Assembly: GCA_046538105.1 (NCBI GenBank)
Contig: JBKHJO010000003.1
Coordinates: forward strand, 42,484 to 106,483
DNA length: 64,000 nucleotides
Origin: JAWLEV01 sp046538105
GTDB taxonomy: Bacteria; Chloroflexota; Anaerolineae; UBA1429
Reading direction: 5' to 3'
The translations under genes and the position numbers were made by a program. The notes under the pieces are model-generated. The model saw nothing but the letters and a program-made list of their open reading frames with translations. It was not told the origin of the DNA and did not search any database. Below, piece after piece: positions 59,732 to 64,000 of the stretch. Every line of letters starts with the position of its first letter. Positions within the stretch are counted from its first letter, which is position 1.

Positions 59732-60085
59732 GTGACTTGGCTTACGGCTGTGCGGGACGTGGCCATTCTGCTATTGGCCTTGGAATCGTTGGTGCTTGGT
59801 ATCCTGCTGGCTGTTATGCTGATTCAGTTGCGCAGACTTTTGAAACTGTTGCGCGAGGAGGTCGCGCCTATTCTGGATTCGGCCAATGATACGGCGAGGA
59901 CGGTGCATGGCACAGCGGATTTGGTTACCCGTACTATCGTTGAGCCTGTGGTCGAGGTGAGCAGTTATGCGGCGGGGGCGCGGCAAGCCCTGCGTAGCCT
60001 GCTGGCCGTCGCCCGCGAAGCAAAAGAAGACACGGGGGTTTCCTCCACGGTGGATCGAGAGACGACGGTTGAACGTGATCTCTGA
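59732..60085 (+). CDS. Small membrane protein with amphipathic tail (DUF948-like)
   Basis: 117 residues: an N-terminal membrane helix (VAILLLALESLVLGILLAVML) and a helical tail (LLREEVAPILDSANDTARTVHGTADLV) like DUF948/YtxG proteins. GTG 59732 follows GGGGAGG at good spacing; GTG 59699 is rejected. With the next YtxH-like gene it resembles the Firmicute ytxG-ytxH stress pair. Confidence 0.7.
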   Translation: MTWLTAVRDVAILLLALESLVLGILLAVMLIQLRRLLKLLREEVAPILDSANDTARTVHGTADLVTRTIVEPVVEVSSYAAGARQALRSLLAVAREAKEDTGVSSTVDRETTVERDL

Positions 60086-60209
60086 GAGCATATCTTGAGG
60101 GAAACTCTTTGATCGTAATTTGGCCAAGATCGACGGGGGGGAGAAGCAAGTATAGGGTTAGGTTCCCCCTTCAAAGGGGATGGGCATTGGAACAGACGAG
60201 GAGGTAATG

Positions 60210-60572
60210 ATGGCAAGGAATTCTGGTTCTGGGGATTTTGTGGCGGGCTTTTTGTTTGGGACGTTTGTGGGGGTAGTTCTTGCTTTCCTGTTTGCCCCTG
60301 CTCCCGGTGAGGAGACGCGGGAAAAACTTCGCGAAAAGAGTATCGAGTTGAGACAGCGCGCGGAAGAACTTTCTGCCGATGCCGAGGAGCGGGCCCGCGA
60401 ACTTCGGGAAAAGGGTGAGAATGTGGTAGAGGAAAGAAAGACCCGCTTCCGCGAGGCGATGGAGGAAGGCAAAAAGGCGGCCGAGCGCAAAAAGGAAGAA
60501 CTCTTGCGCGAGATCGAAGAACTCGAATCGGAAGCGGGCATCGATCTGGAAGAACAGGAGAGCGAGGCCTAA
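60210..60572 (+). CDS. YtxH-like membrane protein with coiled coil
   Basis: 120 residues. DFVAGFLFGTFVGVVLAFLFAP AP is the YtxH Gly-rich helix, followed by a highly charged coiled coil (Glu/Arg/Lys) to the end. Probably envelope stress-related. ATG 60210 follows GAGGAGG; ATG 60207 is close. Confidence 0.85.
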   Translation: MARNSGSGDFVAGFLFGTFVGVVLAFLFAPAPGEETREKLREKSIELRQRAEELSADAEERARELREKGENVVEERKTRFREAMEEGKKAAERKKEELLREIEELESEAGIDLEEQESEA

Positions 60573-60687
60573 TTCAGGTTCGCTTTTGGAGGTGGTCGCC
60601 CCATCCAGCCATATAGTTCTCATCTTCCTTTGATGTGCCCTGTCTTCTGTATCCGGGGGATGCTCACCTATTTCATTTTCAATAGCG

Positions 60688-60727
60688 GGGACAAAACGCG
60701 TTGCTTCTGCGTTTTGTCCCTTTGTTT
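60688..60727 (+). terminator. Intrinsic terminator after the YtxH-like gene
   Basis: GGGACAAAACGC (60688-60699) pairs perfectly with 60709-60720, then TTTGTTT. The tail reaches the stop of the convergent NAD(P)HX gene. Confidence 0.82.
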
Positions 60728-62417
60728 ATACGGCGCGCAATTGCTCCAATATCTTGGGCAATTCCGAAAGCAGGTCCCGGGCCATCATACCGCTGCTTCC
60801 GTACGGCTGCCTTTCTCCAGCCAGACCATGTACGTAGGCGCCGCATACGGCGGCCTCATAGCCCGATAAGCCCTGGGCTATCAATCCCGCGATGGTGCCG
60901 GCCAGTACATCTCCCGTGCCTGCTGTGGCCAGGGCTGGATTGGCAAAGGGAATGACCGTGGCTTGCCCTGTGGGGGAGGCCACGACAGTGTAGGCTCCCT
61001 TTAGAATCACGGTACATCCCCATTTTTTTGCCGTGTCTGCCGCTGTGCCGATGCGGTCCGATTCGATATCCCCGATCTCGCAATGCAAGAGACGTGCCAT
61101 CTCCCCAGGGTGGGGCGTGATCACGCTCCCCGTGGGGATTTCCTTCCACCATTCGCCCTTGTCGGCTATGAGATTCAGTGCGTCAGCATCGATGACGAGG
61201 GGCGGTGGTGTAAAAGTCGTTTCCGCCTCGGGTTCCGAGACCTCGAATCCCAGCGAGGGCCGCCGTATCTGCGTCTCCCCCCTTAGGAGGGCCTGCACGA
61301 ATGCACCGGTCTTTTGTTCCGTGCCCAGCCCGGGGCCCACGAGGAGCACGTCATACTCCTCTGCTTGTTCGGCGATCAGGGGCAGGGCCGCTGGCGTCAG
61401 GGCGCCCATGTCGTCGGGCAGTACGAGAAAGGTGGCCTCCGTCAACTTGGCCGTGACGCTATCATATATGGCATTAGCGGCGGCCAGGGTCACCAGTCCG
61501 GTGCCGACGCGATAGGCTGCCTCGGCAGCCAGGCAGGGCGCGCCCACATAGTTGATCGACCCCGCCACGATCAGGGCCTTGCCAAAGGAACCCTTGTGGG
61601 CATTCGCGGGGCGTCCTGGCAGGCTCTGTCCCACGCGCTGGGGCGTAGCCACGCATAAAGGCACGTCGGCGGCGAACTGGGGGGCGATGCCGATGTCGGC
61701 CACCAGGAGTTCGCCCACGCGAGCGGCGCCGGGGAAAAGGAACAGCCCCGGTTTAGGAGCGGCAAAGGTGACCGTCAGATCTGCATGGAGGGTGTGTTCG
61801 TCCACCTGCCCCGTATCACAATCCAGACCGGAGGGCGTGTCCACGGCCACCACGAGGGGGCGACTGGTGGAGGGTTTCTTTCTCCATGATGCGCCCCTCA
61901 GGGAAGGACCAGAAGGCGTCAACAGGTGGAAAAAGGGCACCATCCTCTTTTCCTGGCGGGGTTTCAGGCCCTCGGATACATGTATGAGGAGGGCGGGGAG
62001 GTCTCCTCGCAGGCTGCCCTGTACCCCGGTGCCCAGCAGGGCATCGAGCACCACGTCGGCATTCCGTACCAGGGCCTCGAGGGCCTCGAATTCGGGATCC
62101 TCATCTGCTCTCACTAGGGGCATGTCCATAGATTGAACCTTTTGTAGATTGGGATCCTCTTCCCTTTCCCGCTTCCAGATATAAACGGTGACGCGATGCC
62201 CCCAGGCCCGGAGGTAGCGGGCGGCTACCAGGCCATCTCCGCCATTATTGCCCGGACCGACCAGGATGAGGACGTGGGATGCGGTATGGCGCAAGAGTTC
62301 CCTCGTCGCCAGGGCGGCAGCCTTGCCCGCGTTCTCCATCATGATATCGTATCTCAAGCCGGCGGCGTTGGCCGCCTCCTCGATCTGTCCCATCTTTTCT
62401 ATGCTGACCAGTTTCAT
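60726..62417 (-). CDS. nnrD/nnrE: Bifunctional NAD(P)H-hydrate repair enzyme (epimerase plus dehydratase)
   Basis: 563 residues. N-terminal epimerase: GPGNNGGDGLVAARYL and the later VDTPSGLDCDTGQ; C-terminal ADP-dependent (S)-NAD(P)H-hydrate dehydratase: NAHKGSFGKALIVAGS, VITPHPGEMARLL and ATAGTGDVLAG. A stretch of about 35 residues between (EGLKPRQEKRMV... PSGPSLRGASW) is an insertion relative to most homologues. ATG 62417 follows GGAGGCGGGAAG. Repairs damaged NADH and NADPH. Confidence 0.95.
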   Translation of the reverse strand: MKLVSIEKMGQIEEAANAAGLRYDIMMENAGKAAALATRELLRHTASHVLILVGPGNNGGDGLVAARYLRAWGHRVTVYIWKREREEDPNLQKVQSMDMPLVRADEDPEFEALEALVRNADVVLDALLGTGVQGSLRGDLPALLIHVSEGLKPRQEKRMVPFFHLLTPSGPSLRGASWRKKPSTSRPLVVAVDTPSGLDCDTGQVDEHTLHADLTVTFAAPKPGLFLFPGAARVGELLVADIGIAPQFAADVPLCVATPQRVGQSLPGRPANAHKGSFGKALIVAGSINYVGAPCLAAEAAYRVGTGLVTLAAANAIYDSVTAKLTEATFLVLPDDMGALTPAALPLIAEQAEEYDVLLVGPGLGTEQKTGAFVQALLRGETQIRRPSLGFEVSEPEAETTFTPPPLVIDADALNLIADKGEWWKEIPTGSVITPHPGEMARLLHCEIGDIESDRIGTAADTAKKWGCTVILKGAYTVVASPTGQATVIPFANPALATAGTGDVLAGTIAGLIAQGLSGYEAAVCGAYVHGLAGERQPYGSSGMMARDLLSELPKILEQLRAV

Positions 62418-62448
62418 CTTCCCGCCTCCATTCTGCAAATGTGCTCCT

Positions 62449-62477
62449 ATTGTAGGAGGCACATTTCGGAGCGTCAA
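62449..62477 (-). promoter_or_regulatory. Predicted promoter of the NAD(P)HX repair gene
   Basis: TTGACG (62477-62472), a 17-base spacer and TACAAT (62454-62449). Confidence 0.65.
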
Positions 62478-62673
62478 TTCCCCTCCGGGGTGACCCTTTG
62501 ATATTGGCGTTTTTTTTCGGTCGTGACACATTCAAGAGTATAATGATGTCGAATCGTTTTTCGTCGAGACCATATGTACGCGAATACGCCTGATTCGTTC
62601 ACGTTTCGATTACATTTGATTGAAGCCATGACCGCTGCATATATTTCATCGAGGTCGATTGGGAGAACTCCCC

Positions 62674-63831
62674 ATGTCTGAGCGCATTGCACAGCGTCTT
62701 TGTTCCATCCCCCCCTCTGGCTTGCTCGAGTTCTTTGATATTCTGGCTACCATGGATGATGTCCTTTCTCTGGGGATCGGGGAACCGGATCTGCGTACAC
62801 CGGACCCCATTGCCCAGGCGGGTATCGAGGCCATTCGTCGGGGGCAGACGGGATATACATCGAACGCGGGGACGCGCGATCTCCGCGATGCCATCGCCGC
62901 CGATCTCGCGGCGCGGTACGACGTGCACTATGATCCAGAGACCGAGATCTTGGTCACTGTGGGGGTCTCGGAAGCCCTCCATGCTGCCCTCCTCTCCCTC
63001 GTCGATGCGGGTGACGGCGTGCTGGTGCCCGAGCCCTGTTTCGTGGCCTATGCTCCCTGTGTAGGCTTGGCCGATGGCGTGGTGCAGTCGGTGACCACCA
63101 GGGCCCAGGACGGGTTTCAGGTGACCCGAGGGGCGCTCGAGGGCGCTGTGGATGCGCGGACCAAGGCCCTGCTGCTGAGCTATCCCAACAATCCCACCGG
63201 CGCCGTCATGTCGCGGGAACGCCTCCGCGACGTGGCCCGCTTTGCCCGGGAACGCGATCTGGTCGTGCTTTCGGACGAGATTTATGATCGCTTTGTCTAT
63301 GGAGTGGATCACGTGTGCTTTGCGGCGCTGCCGGATATGCAGGGGCGCACCGTCCTGTTGGGAGGTTTTAGCAAGTGCTATGCCATGACGGGATGGCGCA
63401 TCGGGTACGCCTGTGGGCCTCGGGATATCATTCAGGCCATGCACAAGGTGCATCAGTACATCATCATGTCCGCGCCCACCCTGGCCCAGGCCGGCGCCCT
63501 GGAGGCGCTCCGTCATCCCGGGAACTGTTCCGAACGGATCATTCAGGAATTCTCCCAGAGGCGGGATATCGTGGTGCAGGCCCTGGACGATATCGACCTG
63601 CCCTGCGTCGAGCCGCGCGGGGCCATGTACGCCTTTCCCTCCGTAGCGCAGACGGGATTGACCTCGGCCGAGTTCTCCGAGCGGCTCTTGCGGGAGGAAA
63701 AGGTGGCCGTGGTCCCCGGCGAGGCCTTTGGCGAGGCGGGAAAGGGACACGTGCGCATCGCCTACACCGTACCGGCGGGCGTCCTCGAGGAGGCCCTGGA
63801 GCGCATCTATCGCTTCGTGCGTCGGTTATGA
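62674..63831 (+). CDS. Class I/II pyridoxal-phosphate aminotransferase
   Basis: 385 residues, fold-type I aminotransferase close to aspartate/methionine aminotransferases (PatA/AspB type). SLGIGEPDLRTPDPIAQ, NPTGAVMS, DEIYDRFVYG, the PLP Lys in SKCYAMTGWRIGY and a late Arg in GHVRIAYT are present. ATG 62674 follows GGGAGAA; the upstream TTG is rejected. A TATAAT at 62539-62544 probably serves it. Confidence 0.93.
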   Translation: MSERIAQRLCSIPPSGLLEFFDILATMDDVLSLGIGEPDLRTPDPIAQAGIEAIRRGQTGYTSNAGTRDLRDAIAADLAARYDVHYDPETEILVTVGVSEALHAALLSLVDAGDGVLVPEPCFVAYAPCVGLADGVVQSVTTRAQDGFQVTRGALEGAVDARTKALLLSYPNNPTGAVMSRERLRDVARFARERDLVVLSDEIYDRFVYGVDHVCFAALPDMQGRTVLLGGFSKCYAMTGWRIGYACGPRDIIQAMHKVHQYIIMSAPTLAQAGALEALRHPGNCSERIIQEFSQRRDIVVQALDDIDLPCVEPRGAMYAFPSVAQTGLTSAEFSERLLREEKVAVVPGEAFGEAGKGHVRIAYTVPAGVLEEALERIYRFVRRL

Positions 63832-63892
63832 GGGGGGGCGAGATATCGATGTGAATTTTGCCTCCCTTGCCTTTTCTCTATTGCATACTTCT

Positions 63893-63922
63893 TTGACACC
63901 CTCGACTTCTCCCGGATAGAAT
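63893..63922 (+). promoter_or_regulatory. Promoter of the terminal partial gene
   Basis: TTGACA at 63893-63898, an 18-base spacer and TAGAAT at 63917-63922, 38 bases before ATG 63961. Confidence 0.65.
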
Positions 63923-63960
63923 GATCTCGTCATCATGAATGGGCCGACAAGGAGATCAGC

Positions 63961-64000
63961 ATGCAAATCACCGACGTCACACTGACCCCCGTATACTCCC
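63961..64000 (+). CDS. Partial CDS, probably enolase-superfamily (mandelate racemase-like) N-terminus
   Basis: Only the first 13 residues (MQITDVTLTPVYS) are in the window. They follow AAGGAGATCAGC at ideal spacing and a clear promoter, so a gene start is well supported. The short sequence matches the first strand of many mandelate-racemase-like enzymes, but 13 residues cannot prove the family. Confidence 0.5.
   Translation, partial: MQITDVTLTPVYS

Noticed and set aside
1..64000. CRISPR array or prophage
   Set aside because: No regularly spaced direct repeats and no phage structural genes were seen on either strand.

Overview
The window looks like a bacterial chromosome segment of moderately high GC. 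I infer Chloroflexota (Anaerolineae-like). Four exported or membrane-anchored proteins carry Pro/Thr-rich (TPTPT) linkers typical of that group, and the metabolism is anaerobic or fermentative (tungsten-type aldehyde ferredoxin oxidoreductase, ADP-forming acetate-CoA ligase, many acid-sugar enzymes). Promoters are ordinary sigma-70 type: TTGACA-17-TATAAT-like boxes occur upstream of many genes on both strands. No CRISPR array, prophage or intact insertion sequence was seen. The assignment to phylum is inference; no rRNA is present.

Layout. 1-7.8 kb: partial sulfatase, aldo/keto reductase, GNAT-like protein, DtxR-type regulator with an operator touching its start codon, enolase-superfamily dehydratase, tRNA-Gly(CCC), methyltransferase, cyclophilin-like protein. 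7.9-8.9 kb: two adjacent broken genes, a LysM/DppC chimera and an internally deleted formylglycine-generating-enzyme-like gene. 9.0-15.4 kb: CoA transferase fused to a GNAT domain, ADP-forming acyl-CoA synthetase, enolase, RdgB. 15.4-26.6 kb: CBS-ACT protein, membrane-anchored isoaspartyl methyltransferase, membrane spermidine-synthase-like protein, ComF, 2-hydroxyacid dehydrogenase, D-serine dehydratase-like enzyme, secreted glycoside hydrolase, secreted ComEC-like metallohydrolase and a DUF3006/NBR1-Ig protein. Two intergenic stretches here (20.4-20.9 and 24.4-24.9 kb) are dense in hairpins and unexplained.

26.6-33.3 kb: tRNA-Ser(CGA) and tadA, then about 500 bases packed with DnaA-box-like sequences beside an AT-rich stretch, then a minus-strand unit reading rpsU, yqeY, pgpH, dgkA, two Wzz-like proteins and a BY-type kinase. 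33.5-37.7 kb: a pRiA4b ORF-3-like gene with a stop at codon 4, an MFS transporter, a short-chain dehydrogenase and an LCP-family cell-wall ligase.

37.9-53.2 kb: about 15 kb, all minus strand, of catabolic genes. A sugar-type ABC importer feeds two enolase-superfamily dehydratases, a SelA/DgaE-like PLP enzyme, a polyferredoxin with an aldehyde oxidoreductase, a putative TIM-barrel protein, a D-serine dehydratase-like enzyme, two RidA deaminases, a cyclic-amide-type amidohydrolase and a creatininase-family amidase. Together they suggest uptake and deaminating breakdown of an amino-sugar acid, D-amino acid or cyclic amide; the substrate cannot be read from sequence.

53.5-64 kb: a lipoprotein hydrolase, a BioD-like/DRTGG ATPase, an Rrf2-iscS-iscU-mnmA operon linking Fe-S assembly with tRNA thiolation, small membrane and envelope proteins, bifunctional NAD(P)HX repair enzyme, an aminotransferase and the first codons of one more probable enolase-superfamily gene.
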